Below are positions 18,243 through 28,332 of a stretch of 64,000 nucleotides of DNA, piece by piece; the first letter of the stretch is position 1, and the number at the start of each line of letters is the position of its first letter. This stretch comes from Oceanobacillus bengalensis (GTDB lineage Bacteria > Bacillota > Bacilli > Bacillales > Amphibacillaceae). The translations under genes were made by a program, and so were the position numbers. The stretch is taken from assembly GCF_003628445.1 (NCBI RefSeq), contig NZ_RBZO01000014.1, forward strand, positions 41,710 to 105,709, written 5' to 3'. Below the pieces are notes generated by a model. It saw only the letters and a list, made by a program, of their open reading frames with translations. It ran no database searches and had not been told where the DNA came from.

Positions 18243-21200
18243 TCACATATTCCTTCTGTATTGGCCGCCTACTTGGTAGAGGCTTTGGGTGATTTGGCCG
18301 AGGCTTGCTACTTTAACGGTTTCCATGAGTTCTTCAAATACATTCCCGTTTGTTGCCGCGACTTTCTTTAGTCGTCTTAATGCTTCTTCGGTTTGCTCCT
18401 TCTTGTTTTCCTGAAATTTTTGTAGCTCTTTAATTTGATGTTCTTTTTCTTCTTTGGTCGCACGTGCTAGTTCCATCGAATCAATTTGGTCTTCTGATGG
18501 TGGGTTTGGATTGATATAGGTGTTTACACCAACAATCGGAAGCTCACCAGAGTGTTTTTTACCTTCATAATAAAGCGACTCTTCTTGAATTTTCCCCCGT
18601 TGGTATTGACGTTCCATTGCCCCAAGAACACCACCACGATCATTCATTTTTTCAAACTCTTGCAGGACGGCTTCCTCGACTAAGTCAGTCAATTCCTCCA
18701 CGATGAATGAACCTTGCAGTGGATTTTCATTTTTTGTTAAACCGAACTCTTTGTTGATAATCATTTGAATAGCCATTGCACGCCTTACAGATTCCTCTGT
18801 TGGTGTTGTGATCGCTTCATCATATGCATTGGTATGCAAGGAATTTGTATTATCCTGTATTGCCAGGAGTGCCTGTAATGTCGTGCGAATATCATTAAAA
18901 TCGATTTCCTGTGCATGTAATGAACGACCAGATGTTTGAATATGGTATTTTAATTTTTGACTACGTTCGTTTGCACCATATTTATCACGCATGACAATTG
19001 CCCAAATTCTTCGTGCCACGCGTCCGATTACGGTATATTCTGGATCTAACCCATTTGAGAAAAAGAAAGAGAGATTTGGAGCAAATGCATTGATATCCAT
19101 GCCTCTACTCAAATAATATTCAACATACGTAAAGCCATTTGCTAGGGTAAATGCAAGTTGAGTGATTGGGTTTGCACCAGCTTCCGCAATGTGATATCCA
19201 GAGATGGAAACCGAATAGTAATTCCGAACATTTTTATCGATAAAATACTGCTGGATGTCCCCCATCATACGTAAAGCAAATTCTGTTGAGAAGATACATG
19301 TATTTTGCCCTTGGTCCTCTTTTAAAATATCCGCCTGAACCGTACCGCGTACAACTGATAATGTATCCGCTTTAATTTTCTCGTATTCTTGCTTGTTTGG
19401 TTCACGGCCTTGTTCCTCTGCAAATTTATCTACTTGTTGGTCAATCGCTGTATTAAAGAACATCGCCAATATAATTGGTGCTGGACCGTTAATTGTCATG
19501 GAAACGGATGTTAGGGCATTTGTCAGGTCAAAGCCTGCATATAGTTTTTTCATATCTTCAAGTGTACAAACATTCACACCGCTTTCACCAATTTTCCCAT
19601 AAATATCGGGTCGATAGGCTGGATCTTCACCATATAGGGTAACAGAGTCAAACGCGGTCGAAAGTCTCTTCGCGTCATCATTTCGAGATAGATAATGAAA
19701 TCTTCTATTCGTTCGTTCTGGTGTACCCTCACCTGCAAATTGACGGGTTGGGTCCTCACCCTTCCTTTTAAATGGAAAAACACCTGCTGTAAATGGAAAT
19801 GCTCCAGGAACATTTTCTTTACACAGCCACAGCAAACGCTCCCCCCAATCATAATATTTCGGAAAAGCAACTTTTGGAATCTTTAGCCCTGATAGCGACT
19901 CTGTTATGAGGTCTACCTGAATTTCCTTATCGCGAACTTTATAGGAAAGTGAATCCTTACTATATTGCTCTTTGGTTTCATCCCAGGCATCTAATTGTTT
20001 TTTCGATATCGGATGTAATTGTTCCTTATACTGATTCGCAATTCGTTCTAATCCCTCAACTAATTCTGTGTTTCCATCAATAGAAACCGCAGTCATTGCA
20101 CCGTCCATTTGATACAGCTTACGAGCAATATTACTTTGCTTCTCCGCTTCTTCATGATAACTTCTGATATGGCTAGAAATTTCGCGTAAATAATGACGGC
20201 GCTCATTTGGAATGATCATGTTTTGCTTTTCAGCAATAATATGACGGTCGAATTCTACGGATGCTCCCCATGTATAACGGTCATTTAATGTATCAATTAA
20301 AGAAGCAAATAATGCATTTGTCCCTGCATCATTAAATTGACTTGCAATCGTTCCAAAGATAGGGAATTTATTCTTATCTTGTTTGAAAAGCATTCGGCTT
20401 CGTTCATACTGCTTCCGAACTTGATTTAACGCATCTTCTGAACCTTTTTGTTCAAATTTATTGATTACGATAAAATCTGCATAGTCAATCATATCGATTT
20501 TTTCAAGTTGCGTTGGTGCACCGAATTCTGCTGTCATGACATACATGGAAAGATCAGTCACTTCTGTTATCGCTGCATCCCCCTGCCCAATACCACTCGT
20601 TTCAACAATAATTAAATCGTATCCTGATGCACGAACAACATCTATAACATCCTGAATTGCCTTTGATAGTTCACTTCTCGAATCACGAGTTGCTAGAGAA
20701 CGCATGTAGACACGATCTGTAAATATCGCATTCATCCGTATCCTATCTCCAAGAAGCGCCCCACCTGTCTTTCTTTTCGTTGGATCAATCGAAATAACAG
20801 CAACTTTTTTATTATCCACATCATTCATGAAACGGCGAATCAATTCATCGGTTAATGAACTTTTCCCTGCACCACCTGTTCCTGTTATCCCTAGAACAGG
20901 TATGCTCCCATCAGATTTCTCTTTTAACATGGTTAAAACCCTTTGTTTATCTTCTGCGGTAACTTCATTGCTTTCCACATATGTTATGAACTTTGCTATC
21001 GCATGACGGTCACCTTGCAATAATTTCTCAAAATCCTGATCGATATCAATTGGTGGAATGAAATCGCACATCCCAAGAATTTGGTTAACCATCCCTTGAA
21101 GCCCGTATTTCCTACCATCTTCCGGAGAAAAAATCCATGACACCCCGTAAGCATGAAGTTCCTTAATCTCACGAGGAATAATGACTCCTCCACCGCCACC

Positions 21201-21497
21201 AAATACTTTAATATGACCAGCACCCAGCTCCTCGAGTAAATCAATCACATATTTGAAATATTCCACATGTCCTCCCTGGTAAGAAGAAATCGCAATCCCT
21301 TGAACATCCTCTTGAATGGCTGCATGAACTACTTCTTCCACCGAACGATTATGACCTAAATGGATCACTTCAGCTCCGCTCGATTGCATAATTCTTCTCA
21401 TAATATTGATTGACGCATCGTGACCATCAAATAGACTTGAAGCCGTAACAAAACGGACTGGATTTTTCGGACGATACACTTCTACCTGTTGCATCAT
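18243..21497 (-). CDS. icmF: Fused isobutyryl-CoA mutase IcmF
   Basis: Adenosylcobalamin-dependent rearrangement of isobutyryl-CoA and n-butyryl-CoA (some members also isovaleryl/pivalyl-CoA). Domains in order: B12-binding (about 1-145) with the lower-ligand motif D24-G-H26-D; a MeaI-type G-protein chaperone with P-loop GTGGAGKSS (206-214) and [12 protein letters not shown]; and the large mutase barrel. In the substrate pocket [14 protein letters not shown] has Phe where methylmalonyl-CoA mutase has Tyr, which supports IcmF over MCM. 1084 residues, ending in the usual YRRNM. It is last in the acyl-CoA operon, 11 bp after tetR. An interspersed repeat touches its 3' end. Confidence 0.95.
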   Translation of the reverse strand: MMQQVEVYRPKNPVRFVTASSLFDGHDASINIMRRIMQSSGAEVIHLGHNRSVEEVVHAAIQEDVQGIAISSYQGGHVEYFKYVIDLLEELGAGHIKVFGGGGGVIIPREIKELHAYGVSWIFSPEDGRKYGLQGMVNQILGMCDFIPPIDIDQDFEKLLQGDRHAIAKFITYVESNEVTAEDKQRVLTMLKEKSDGSIPVLGITGTGGAGKSSLTDELIRRFMNDVDNKKVAVISIDPTKRKTGGALLGDRIRMNAIFTDRVYMRSLATRDSRSELSKAIQDVIDVVRASGYDLIIVETSGIGQGDAAITEVTDLSMYVMTAEFGAPTQLEKIDMIDYADFIVINKFEQKGSEDALNQVRKQYERSRMLFKQDKNKFPIFGTIASQFNDAGTNALFASLIDTLNDRYTWGASVEFDRHIIAEKQNMIIPNERRHYLREISSHIRSYHEEAEKQSNIARKLYQMDGAMTAVSIDGNTELVEGLERIANQYKEQLHPISKKQLDAWDETKEQYSKDSLSYKVRDKEIQVDLITESLSGLKIPKVAFPKYYDWGERLLWLCKENVPGAFPFTAGVFPFKRKGEDPTRQFAGEGTPERTNRRFHYLSRNDDAKRLSTAFDSVTLYGEDPAYRPDIYGKIGESGVNVCTLEDMKKLYAGFDLTNALTSVSMTINGPAPIILAMFFNTAIDQQVDKFAEEQGREPNKQEYEKIKADTLSVVRGTVQADILKEDQGQNTCIFSTEFALRMMGDIQQYFIDKNVRNYYSVSISGYHIAEAGANPITQLAFTLANGFTYVEYYLSRGMDINAFAPNLSFFFSNGLDPEYTVIGRVARRIWAIVMRDKYGANERSQKLKYHIQTSGRSLHAQEIDFNDIRTTLQALLAIQDNTNSLHTNAYDEAITTPTEESVRRAMAIQMIINKEFGLTKNENPLQGSFIVEELTDLVEEAVLQEFEKMNDRGGVLGAMERQYQRGKIQEESLYYEGKKHSGELPIVGVNTYINPNPPSEDQIDSMELARATKEEKEHQIKELQKFQENKKEQTEEALRRLKKVAATNGNVFEELMETVKVASLGQITQSLYQVGGQYRRNM

Positions 21498-21508
21498 AAT
21501 CTCCCCCT

Positions 21509-22129
21509 TTATTTTGTATGATCTTTTAAGGAATCTCTAAGAAATGATAGTTGTGAATCAATATACGCTTCAAGCGTGTACTGCCTCTGCAGAATCCATC
21601 TTCTAAATCCCCACATATGCCCCTGAACAAAAATATTATTTGCAATTAGTGATGCCCGCTCTTTAGGTAAACCTTCTGGTACACAAGTTAAAATAGCATG
21701 CTCAAGCATCAAAACCATCTCTTGCTCTTTATGAAGAACATACCTTCTTGTTTCTTTTTTTAGCGACTTCACTTCTTGGTATAAAATAAGAATCTCTTCT
21801 TGCATTTCATCCATTAAATAGAAATAAGAGCGAACAATCGTAATCAGGTTTTCTAATGAAGGCTGTTCGAGGTTAAAGGCAGATTCAACTCTTTCTTGTA
21901 CACGGTCATAAATCGCATCACATGTTAGGAATAGTACATCCTCTTTTGTTCGAATATATTCATATAAGGTGCCAATGCTAAATCCAGAGGCTTTCGCTAT
22001 TTCTCTTGTCGTTGTACGGTGGAAACCCTTCTCCCTAAAAAGTGTTATCGCACCTTTTATCATTTGATCTCGGCGCTTTTTAACTAGCTCTTGATCCTTT
22101 ATATTTGAAATAACCTTATCACTTGTCAT
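21509..22129 (-). CDS. TetR/AcrR family regulator, FadR-like
   Basis: DNA-binding repressor, probably responsive to an acyl-CoA. The N-terminal helix-turn-helix (about residues 28-60) reads [21 protein letters not shown], and the C-terminal ligand domain is of the FadR/PaaR-like kind. The start ATG at 22129 overlaps the meaB stop (TGATG) and gives 206 residues. It is encoded inside the operon it most likely controls. Palindromes of the form TGAAYGNNCRYTCA lie upstream of thl (28226-28239) and fadF (30540-30553) and are the candidate operators. The effector is unknown. Confidence 0.85.
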   Translation of the reverse strand: MTSDKVISNIKDQELVKKRRDQMIKGAITLFREKGFHRTTTREIAKASGFSIGTLYEYIRTKEDVLFLTCDAIYDRVQERVESAFNLEQPSLENLITIVRSYFYLMDEMQEEILILYQEVKSLKKETRRYVLHKEQEMVLMLEHAILTCVPEGLPKERASLIANNIFVQGHMWGFRRWILQRQYTLEAYIDSQLSFLRDSLKDHTK

Positions 22130-23061
22130 CAGGTAAGAGCCTCCCTCCATTTCTTAAGCCAATCCATCGCATATTGATAAGGATCGTCACTCGGGTTTAT
22201 CATTGGAAGGTCCTCATTTAACTCAACAAACTGTTTCACCTCCCGAAACAGTTCATCACGCATTAATTCTAATACTTCTAGTTCCAATTGCTTGGAGCGT
22301 TTAATGCTCCCTTCCATTGTCGAATATAAATACGTATGATGTTCCTTCATCTTATTCCACAGCTCATCAATGCCTTTATTTTCTGTTGTTATTGTTTTAA
22401 CAATGGCAGCCATATGTTCTTCCGTTGCTGTCATCATTACGAGTTCTCTCAATAACCGTTTTAATTTTCCAACGCCATCAAGATCGGCTTTATTAATGAC
22501 AAAAAGATCCGCAATCTCCATAATTCCAGCTTTAAAGATTTGCAAGACGTCCCCACTATTAGGTGTTAATACGACAGCAGTTGTATCAACAATTTTCATA
22601 ATATCCAGTTCAGATTGGCCTACACCAACTGTTTCTACAATGACTACATCAAACCCAAATGCATCACAAATTCGGACAGCATCTTTGGTTGCACGTGCTA
22701 ATCCACCTAAACTACCACGTGTTGCCATGCTGCGAATGTATACCCCATCATCTGTAAAATGTTCATTCATCCGAACTCGGTCACCAAGTAATGCTCCACC
22801 ACTAAACGGACTAGTTGGATCGACCGCAATAACTGCCACTGTTTTTCCTTCATTCCTAATGTGTGTTATTAACCGATTGACAAGAGAGCTTTTCCCAGCA
22901 CCAGGCGAACCCGTTAAACCAATGTAAATAGCATGCTTCTCCATTGAAAAAACATCACTAAGTAATTCCAGCTTATCAGGATAATCATTCTCTACCATGG
23001 TAATAGCCCTTGCCAACGCGCGAATATCCTTCTTCCTTATCCGTTTAACAATTTCATGCAT
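22129..23061 (-). CDS. meaB: MeaB/ArgK-type GTPase, cobalamin mutase chaperone
   Basis: G-protein that gates cofactor loading and protects acyl-CoA mutases from inactivation. P-loop GSPGAGKSS (51-59), switch region [18 protein letters not shown], DxxG-like VETVGVGQSE, and NKAD for guanine recognition are all present. 310 residues. It is stand-alone, although the nearby IcmF has its own fused G-domain and no separate methylmalonyl-CoA mutase gene is in the window. Its stop overlaps the tetR start. A 42-bp tandem array separates it from the upstream acyl-CoA dehydrogenase. Confidence 0.93.
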   Translation of the reverse strand: MHEIVKRIRKKDIRALARAITMVENDYPDKLELLSDVFSMEKHAIYIGLTGSPGAGKSSLVNRLITHIRNEGKTVAVIAVDPTSPFSGGALLGDRVRMNEHFTDDGVYIRSMATRGSLGGLARATKDAVRICDAFGFDVVIVETVGVGQSELDIMKIVDTTAVVLTPNSGDVLQIFKAGIMEIADLFVINKADLDGVGKLKRLLRELVMMTATEEHMAAIVKTITTENKGIDELWNKMKEHHTYLYSTMEGSIKRSKQLELEVLELMRDELFREVKQFVELNEDLPMINPSDDPYQYAMDWLKKWREALT

Positions 23062-23116
23062 GGGTTGTACTTCCTTTCCTTTTGGATCGTTTACAAGTTT
23101 ATCTTTACTTCCTATC

Positions 23117-23410
23117 GTTGGGCTGGCGCGCGATTTTCGTTCTTTCCCGCGCGAATTTTCGGGGCTGTCGCTCGATTTTCGTTCTTTCCCGCGCGAATTT
23201 TCGGGGCTGGCGCTCGATTTCCGCTCTTTCCCGCGCGATTTTTCGGGGCTGACGATCGATTTTCGTTCTTTCCCGCGCGAATTTTCGGGGCTGGCGCTCG
23301 ATTTCCGCTCTTTCCCGCGCGAATTTTCGGGGCTGTCGCTCGATTTCCGCTCTTTCCCGCGCGAATTTTCGGGGCTGTCGCTCGATTTCCGTTCTTTCCC
23401 GCGCGAATTT
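23117..23410. repeat. GC-rich tandem array, seven 42-bp units
   Basis: Seven head-to-tail copies of a 42-bp unit with core GGGGCTGGCGCTCGATTT and TTTCCCGCGCGAATTTTC fill the gap between meaB and acd. Units differ at a few positions (GTCG/GGCG/GACG; TTTTCG/TTTCCG). Because 42 is a multiple of three, several frames are open through the array on both strands; I regard these as non-coding. The sequence is markedly richer in G+C than its surroundings and contains CCCG...CGGG inverted repeats. It lies inside the transcribed operon. Confidence 0.9.
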
Positions 23411-23444
23411 CACTAACGGGCGTGCGGTAAATCATTAAAAGCAT

Positions 23445-24584
23445 CTACTTCGTCAACATCCGCCCAATAACCAAGCGTTGAATTTCGTTCGTCCCCTCAT
23501 AAATTTGTGTGATTTTCGCATCACGCATATAGCGCTCGACTGGATAATCCTTCGTGTATCCGTATCCACCAAACACTTGAACCGCTTCCGTGGTCACTTG
23601 CATCGCCGTATCCCCAGCAAAAAGCTTACTCATTGCGGATGCTTTCCCGTATGGTAGGTCATTCGATTCAAGCCATGCAGCTTGATAGGTTAATAGACGT
23701 GAAGCTTCAATTGCTGTTGCCATGTCTGCAAGTTTAAAAGAAATACCTTGATTCGTTGCAATCGGCTTTCCAAATTGCTCGCGGCCTTTCGCATATTCTA
23801 CTGCAGCGTCTAGTGCACCTTGAGCAATTCCAACTGCCTGTGCGGCAATCCCATTTCGTCCACCATCAAGTGTTGACATTGCAATCTTAAAGCCATCTCC
23901 CTCAGCACCAAGCATGTTCTCCTTAGGAACACGGCAATTTTCAAAGACTAATTCTGTTGTTGGTGAAGAACGAATTCCTAATTTCTTTTCTTTTTTACCA
24001 AAAGAAAATCCTTCCGTCCCTTTTTCCACGATAAACGCACTAACCCCTTTATGTTTTGCATCTGGGTTTGTCTTTGCAAAAACAAGATAAAGGTCCGCTA
24101 CCCCACCATTCGTAATCCAAACCTTATTTCCATTTAAAATATAATCATCATGGTCCTTAACCGCTACTGTTTTCATAGAAGCGACATCACTTCCAGCCCC
24201 TGGTTCAGATAAGGCATATGCTCCTAACGCTTCCCCTGTTGCTAGACGGTAAAGGAAGTTCTTCTTTTGTTCCTCATTACCATATTTATAAATAGGCCAG
24301 CTCGCTAACGATAGATGCGCCGAAAGTGTTACACCAGTTGATGCGCAAACTCGTGATAATTCCTCAACTGCAATTACATAACTTACATAGTCAGCGCCAA
24401 TTCCACCATACTCTTCTGGCCACGGAATGCCTGTTAATCCTAATTCAGCCATCTTATCAAAAATCCCACGATCGAATCTTTCCTCTTCATCTCGCTCGGC
24501 AGCAGTGGGCTCAACATCGTTTTTCGCAAAATCTCGCACCATTTTTCGAAGCATATCTTGTTCTTCTGTTAATTGAAAGTTCAT
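23445..24584 (-). CDS. Acyl-CoA dehydrogenase (second of pair)
   Basis: FAD-dependent alpha,beta-dehydrogenation of an acyl-CoA, with electrons passed to ETF. 379 residues with the usual three domains: N-terminal helices, a middle beta domain ([17 protein letters not shown]), and a C-terminal helical domain with the catalytic glutamate in [11 protein letters not shown]. Its start ATG overlaps the stop of the preceding paralogue (ATGA). Substrate cannot be told from sequence; the IcmF context suggests short or branched chains. B. subtilis has acdA near rpoE, so this pair may include its counterpart. Confidence 0.92.
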   Translation of the reverse strand: MNFQLTEEQDMLRKMVRDFAKNDVEPTAAERDEEERFDRGIFDKMAELGLTGIPWPEEYGGIGADYVSYVIAVEELSRVCASTGVTLSAHLSLASWPIYKYGNEEQKKNFLYRLATGEALGAYALSEPGAGSDVASMKTVAVKDHDDYILNGNKVWITNGGVADLYLVFAKTNPDAKHKGVSAFIVEKGTEGFSFGKKEKKLGIRSSPTTELVFENCRVPKENMLGAEGDGFKIAMSTLDGGRNGIAAQAVGIAQGALDAAVEYAKGREQFGKPIATNQGISFKLADMATAIEASRLLTYQAAWLESNDLPYGKASAMSKLFAGDTAMQVTTEAVQVFGGYGYTKDYPVERYMRDAKITQIYEGTNEIQRLVIGRMLTK

Positions 24585-25717
24585 TTATTCATCCCTCCAA
24601 GTATGTGTTTAGCAATGACTATATGTTGAATTTCATTTGTTCCTTCATAGATTTGCGTTACTTTGGCATCACGGAAAAATCGTTCAGCTGGATAATCCTT
24701 GGTATATCCGTACCCACCATAAACTTGTACAGCCTCAATTGCAGCCTTCATCGCTGTATTAGATGCATACAGTTTCGCCATTGATGCTTCTTTTCCGCAT
24801 TCCAGTCCCTTTTCCACTAAGGAAGCTGCTTGATAGACTAATAGTTTTGCAGCCTCTACTTCCGTTGCCATATCTGCTAACTTAAAAGCTATTCCTTGAT
24901 TCCTTGCAATCGATTTCCCGAATTGCTCTCTTTCCTTCGCATATTGCGTTGCATGTTCTAGCGCTGACTCGGCAATTCCGAGAGCTTGTGCGGCGATGCC
25001 AATTCTTCCGACATTCAAATTTGCTAGTGCAATCTTATATCCATCCCCATCTTTACCAAGCAGTTGCTGTGCGGGAACTTTACAATTGTCAAAATTCAGC
25101 CCGACCGTACTTGAACCAGCGAGACCCATTTTCTTTTCCTTTTTCCCAATAATGAGCCCTGGTGTGTCTCCCTCAACAACGAATGCGCTTACCCCTTCTA
25201 CCGTTCGGGCAAACGTAATATACGTATTTGCGTGTGCCCCATTCGTGATAAAAACCTTTGAGCCATTTAAAATATAGTTTTCCCCATCTTTTTTTGCGGT
25301 TGTCTTCAAATTGTTCGCATCTGAACCAGCACCTGACTCCGTTAAAGCAAAAGCACCTAAATATTCACCTGAGGCAAGCTTCGGGATGTAATGCTTTTTC
25401 TGTTCTTCCGTCCCAAAATAAAGAATGGGACTCGTTCCTACTGAAGAATGCACAGACAGAATAACGCCAATCGTTGCACTAACCTTTGATAGCTCATGAA
25501 TTGCTAATATATAGGACGTGAAATCCATCCCACTACCACCATATTGTTCAGGGATCGGGATTCCCATTAATCCGAGCTCACCCATTTTCTCGATAATTTC
25601 AGATGGGAAAACATCTTCCCTTTCCATCTTTTCAATATGCGGTGCAATTTCGTTCTGAGCAAAATCTCGAATTACTTTCCGGAGCATTTCCTGTTCCTCT
25701 GTAAAAAACATGTTCAT
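24581..25717 (-). CDS. Acyl-CoA dehydrogenase (first of pair)
   Basis: A 378-residue flavoprotein of the same family as its downstream neighbour, with [18 protein letters not shown] and the catalytic-glutamate segment [11 protein letters not shown]. The two are clearly paralogous and adjacent with a 4-bp overlap, suggesting translational coupling. The set with hbd and thl provides a beta-oxidation spiral except the enoyl-CoA hydratase, which is not in this operon. Compare MmgC/AcdA of B. subtilis. Confidence 0.92.
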   Translation of the reverse strand: MNMFFTEEQEMLRKVIRDFAQNEIAPHIEKMEREDVFPSEIIEKMGELGLMGIPIPEQYGGSGMDFTSYILAIHELSKVSATIGVILSVHSSVGTSPILYFGTEEQKKHYIPKLASGEYLGAFALTESGAGSDANNLKTTAKKDGENYILNGSKVFITNGAHANTYITFARTVEGVSAFVVEGDTPGLIIGKKEKKMGLAGSSTVGLNFDNCKVPAQQLLGKDGDGYKIALANLNVGRIGIAAQALGIAESALEHATQYAKEREQFGKSIARNQGIAFKLADMATEVEAAKLLVYQAASLVEKGLECGKEASMAKLYASNTAMKAAIEAVQVYGGYGYTKDYPAERFFRDAKVTQIYEGTNEIQHIVIAKHILGGMNK

Positions 25718-25751
25718 CTTGATGTTTCCTCCTTCATGAAGTTTCCATTAA

Positions 25752-26603
25752 TTACTCATAAACATAAAAGCCTCTTCCTGATTTCTTACCTAACCAACCA
25801 GCTTTTACGTATTTTCGGAGTAATGGGCATGGACGATACTTGCTATCACCAAATCCTTCATAAAGAACTTCCATAATGGATAAGCAAGTATCAAGACCAA
25901 TAAAGTCTGCAAGGGTAAGTGGTCCCATTGGATGATTCATTCCTAGCTTCATAACGGTGTCAATATCCTCCGGTGTTGCAACTCCTTCATAAACCGTGTA
26001 AATTGCTTCATTGATCATGGGCATCAGAATGCGATTAGATACAAACCCAGGAAAATCATTCACTTCTACAGAGGTTTTATTCAACACTTGAGACATTTCT
26101 TCAATTGCTTGATACGTTTCGTCACTCGTTTGTAATCCACGAATAATTTCTACCAATTTCATCACAGGAACTGGATTCATAAAATGCATGCCAACTACCT
26201 TTTCTGGTTTTTTTGTTATTGCAGCAATTTCTGTAATCGGCAGGGATGATGTATTTGAGGCTAAAATAACATGGTCAGCTGTAATTTCGTCTAACGCTTG
26301 GAATACTTTTGCTTTTACATCCATGTTCTCAACAATGGCTTCAATAACGACATCGACAGAGGCTGCATCAGTAAGCTTTGTTGAGGGGGTTAGTCTTGCT
26401 AATGTTTCTTCCCTTTCCGTCTCGGTCATTCTTCCTTTCTGCACATTTCTTGCGAGTAGCTTTTCAATGGAATGCATTCCTCTTTCGAGAGCGTTTTCAT
26501 TTTTGTCGTTTAAAATTACATCAAATCCTGATTGAGCACATACTTGCGCGATTCCTGACCCCATTTGGCCTGCACCAATAACCATTACTTTTTTAATTGA
26601 CAT
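25752..26603 (-). CDS. hbd: 3-hydroxybutyryl-CoA dehydrogenase
   Basis: NAD(P)-dependent oxidation of 3-hydroxyacyl-CoA to 3-ketoacyl-CoA. Rossmann motif [11 protein letters not shown] from residue 8, catalytic histidine in [11 protein letters not shown], and the C-terminal helical dimer domain with [16 protein letters not shown]. The ATG at 26603 follows AAGGAGGT by 6 nt; ten extra upstream residues are not needed. 283 residues, like B. subtilis MmgB. A small GCACTCC/GGAGTGC hairpin (26630-26649) lies just upstream. Confidence 0.94.
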   Translation of the reverse strand: MSIKKVMVIGAGQMGSGIAQVCAQSGFDVILNDKNENALERGMHSIEKLLARNVQKGRMTETEREETLARLTPSTKLTDAASVDVVIEAIVENMDVKAKVFQALDEITADHVILASNTSSLPITEIAAITKKPEKVVGMHFMNPVPVMKLVEIIRGLQTSDETYQAIEEMSQVLNKTSVEVNDFPGFVSNRILMPMINEAIYTVYEGVATPEDIDTVMKLGMNHPMGPLTLADFIGLDTCLSIMEVLYEGFGDSKYRPCPLLRKYVKAGWLGKKSGRGFYVYE

Positions 26604-26697
26604 CCTTGTACCTCCTTCATTTATTTGGAGCACTCCTTTTTTGGAGTGCCCTGATTTATTTGTAAAGCTCTTTATTAAATGTTTGTCGCAATTGATA

Positions 26698-26955
26698 GAA
26701 AATGCGACGTAAGCGTTTTGTTGATTTCCACTCCGGGCAGCCAGTACGCATTCCTAGTGGAGGCAATACACGTAGACTCCTCGAAAAAGAAAAGCACTTT
26801 TTCTGCGTGCGAAGTAAAGCTGACGAAGCCATCCTTGTCCTGTGGGAGGACAGGCCTAGGTGAGACTACGTAGTGCTCACCAGCCGCCCTAAGGTGCGCG
26901 AAGTGTATTGCCGAAACGGTAAGGAAGGCACTATCTCAAGCTATTGCACATTTTA
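26698..26955. repeat. Interspersed repeat (AAAATGCGNNGTAAG family), degenerate full-length copy
   Basis: The 400-bp gap between hbd and thl (26604-27009) holds a sequence starting AAAATGCGACGTAAGCG, then TGTTGATTTCC and CGGGCAG, and later GCTCACCAGCCGCCC; it ends near 26955 with a loosely complementary ATTGCACATTTTAT. The same landmarks occur in order at 63653-63879. Internal complementarity (GGTGAGACTACGTAGTGCTCACC and others) suggests a folded RNA or MITE-like element. It lies inside the acyl-CoA operon. Confidence 0.75.
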
Positions 26956-27009
26956 TATCCTTCCAGACAAAACACCAGTCTTATAGAATTCAGCCATTAG
27001 GGACAACAA

Positions 27010-28197
27010 TTACCCTTTTGGTACTTCAATTAATATTGCATCCCCTTGGCCTCCACCACTACAAATTGCAGCAATACCAAGTCCACCACCGCGTCGCTTT
27101 AATTCATGGATTAATGTTAAAATAATTCTCGCACCACTTGCTCCAATTGGATGTCCAAGTGCCACCGCACCACCATTAACATTTATTTTTTTGGCATCTA
27201 ATCCTGCGATTTGACCACTCGCTAATGAAACTGCAGCAAATGCTTCATTAATTTCAAATAGATCAATATCCTCTACCGTGTACCCTGTTTTTTCTAAAAT
27301 TTTGTTGATTACAATACCTGGTGTTTGTGGGAAATTCTTCGCTTCTACAGCTACTTCCGCATGACCTAAAATGGTTGCCATTGGTGTTTTTTCCATTTCC
27401 TTTGCTTTTTCTTCGGACATGAGGACGAACGCACCCGCACCATCATTTACACCGGGCGCATTTCCTGCTGTAATTGTTCCGTCTTTATCAAAAGCAGGAC
27501 GTAAACTTGCTAATTTCTCAAGTGTCGTATCTTTCCTTGGTGCCTCGTCTGTATCTACTACGACGGGATCACCTTTTCTTTGCGGAATGGTAACTGGAAC
27601 AATCTCCTCTGCAAATCTTCCTGCTTCAATTGCTTCGGTTGCCTTCTGATGACTACGTAGAGACCACTCATCCTGGGCCTCTCTTGTAATACCAAATTCC
27701 TCTGCAGTAGAGTTTCCGTACGTACCCATGTGTACACCCGTAAAGGTACAGGTTAAACCATCATGTACCATCAAGTCTTTTACTGCCTTGTCACCCATTC
27801 GATTTCCCCACCGTGCATCTGGAAGGAAGTAGGGTGCATTACTCATGCTTTCCATTCCACCAGCAACAATTACTTCTTCATCCCCAAGACGAATCAGTTG
27901 ATCAGCAAGTGTCACGCTGCGAAGACCTGAGGCACAAACCTTATTAATCGTTTCTGTTTTCACTTCCCACGGCATACCAGCAACTCTTGCTGCTTGGCGA
28001 GATGGAATTTGTCCTTGACCTCCTTGGAGTACAGTTCCCATGATTACTTCATCCACTTCTGCTCCACTCATACCTGCACGGTCTAGCGCTCCCTTAATTG
28101 CCTTTCCACCTAATTCCACAGCAGTTAGTGATTTTAATCCTCCACCAAACTTCCCAAATGGTGTCCTTGCACCTGAAATAATAACAGTCCTTGTCAT
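27010..28197 (-). CDS. Acetyl-CoA C-acyltransferase (thiolase)
   Basis: Cleaves 3-ketoacyl-CoA with CoA, or condenses two acetyl-CoA. The acylated cysteine is Cys88 in [10 protein letters not shown]; the C-terminal catalytic set is [14 protein letters not shown] and the second Cys in CSGGGQG. 395 residues, similar to B. subtilis MmgA/YhfS. It is first in the thl-hbd-acd-acd-meaB-tetR-icmF run, with a palindromic operator 29-42 bp before its start codon. The biosynthetic and degradative forms are hard to separate by sequence; the context favours degradation. Confidence 0.93.
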   Translation of the reverse strand: MTRTVIISGARTPFGKFGGGLKSLTAVELGGKAIKGALDRAGMSGAEVDEVIMGTVLQGGQGQIPSRQAARVAGMPWEVKTETINKVCASGLRSVTLADQLIRLGDEEVIVAGGMESMSNAPYFLPDARWGNRMGDKAVKDLMVHDGLTCTFTGVHMGTYGNSTAEEFGITREAQDEWSLRSHQKATEAIEAGRFAEEIVPVTIPQRKGDPVVVDTDEAPRKDTTLEKLASLRPAFDKDGTITAGNAPGVNDGAGAFVLMSEEKAKEMEKTPMATILGHAEVAVEAKNFPQTPGIVINKILEKTGYTVEDIDLFEINEAFAAVSLASGQIAGLDAKKINVNGGAVALGHPIGASGARIILTLIHELKRRGGGLGIAAICSGGGQGDAILIEVPKG

Positions 28198-28225
28198 TTA
28201 TAAGCACCTCTTCTTGAATTTTGAT

Positions 28226-28239
28226 TGAACGCTCGCTCA
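28226..28239. promoter_or_regulatory. Candidate TetR/FadR operator upstream of thl
   Basis: TGAACGCTCGCTCA is a 14-bp near-palindrome (extends to TTGAACGCTCGCTCAA, 28225-28240). It shares the plan TGAAYGNNCRYTCA with the site in the fadF promoter. It lies downstream of TATA-like sequence on the minus strand, near the expected transcription start. Confidence 0.65.
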
Positions 28240-28252
28240 AGTTAATTTCTTT

Positions 28253-28287
28253 TATATAGAGAGGAAAGATTTATCCCTCTCTATATA
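28253..28287. terminator. 12-bp perfect hairpin between fadF and thl
   Basis: TATATAGAGAGG (28253-28264) and CCTCTCTATATA (28276-28287) are exact complements with an 11-nt loop. On the minus strand AAAAG follows rather than a U-run; on the plus strand TTTTAATC follows. It may end fadF transcripts weakly or mark the start of the thl promoter region. Confidence 0.5.
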
Positions 28288-28332
28288 TTTTAATCTATTA
28301 AACAATTATTTTCGTTGTAGTAGTCTCTTTAC

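Noticed and set aside
23105..23444. Arg/Glu- or Phe/Ser-rich ORFs over the 42-bp array
   Set aside because: Period of 14 codons keeps several frames open at once. Composition is implausible and no start signals are present.
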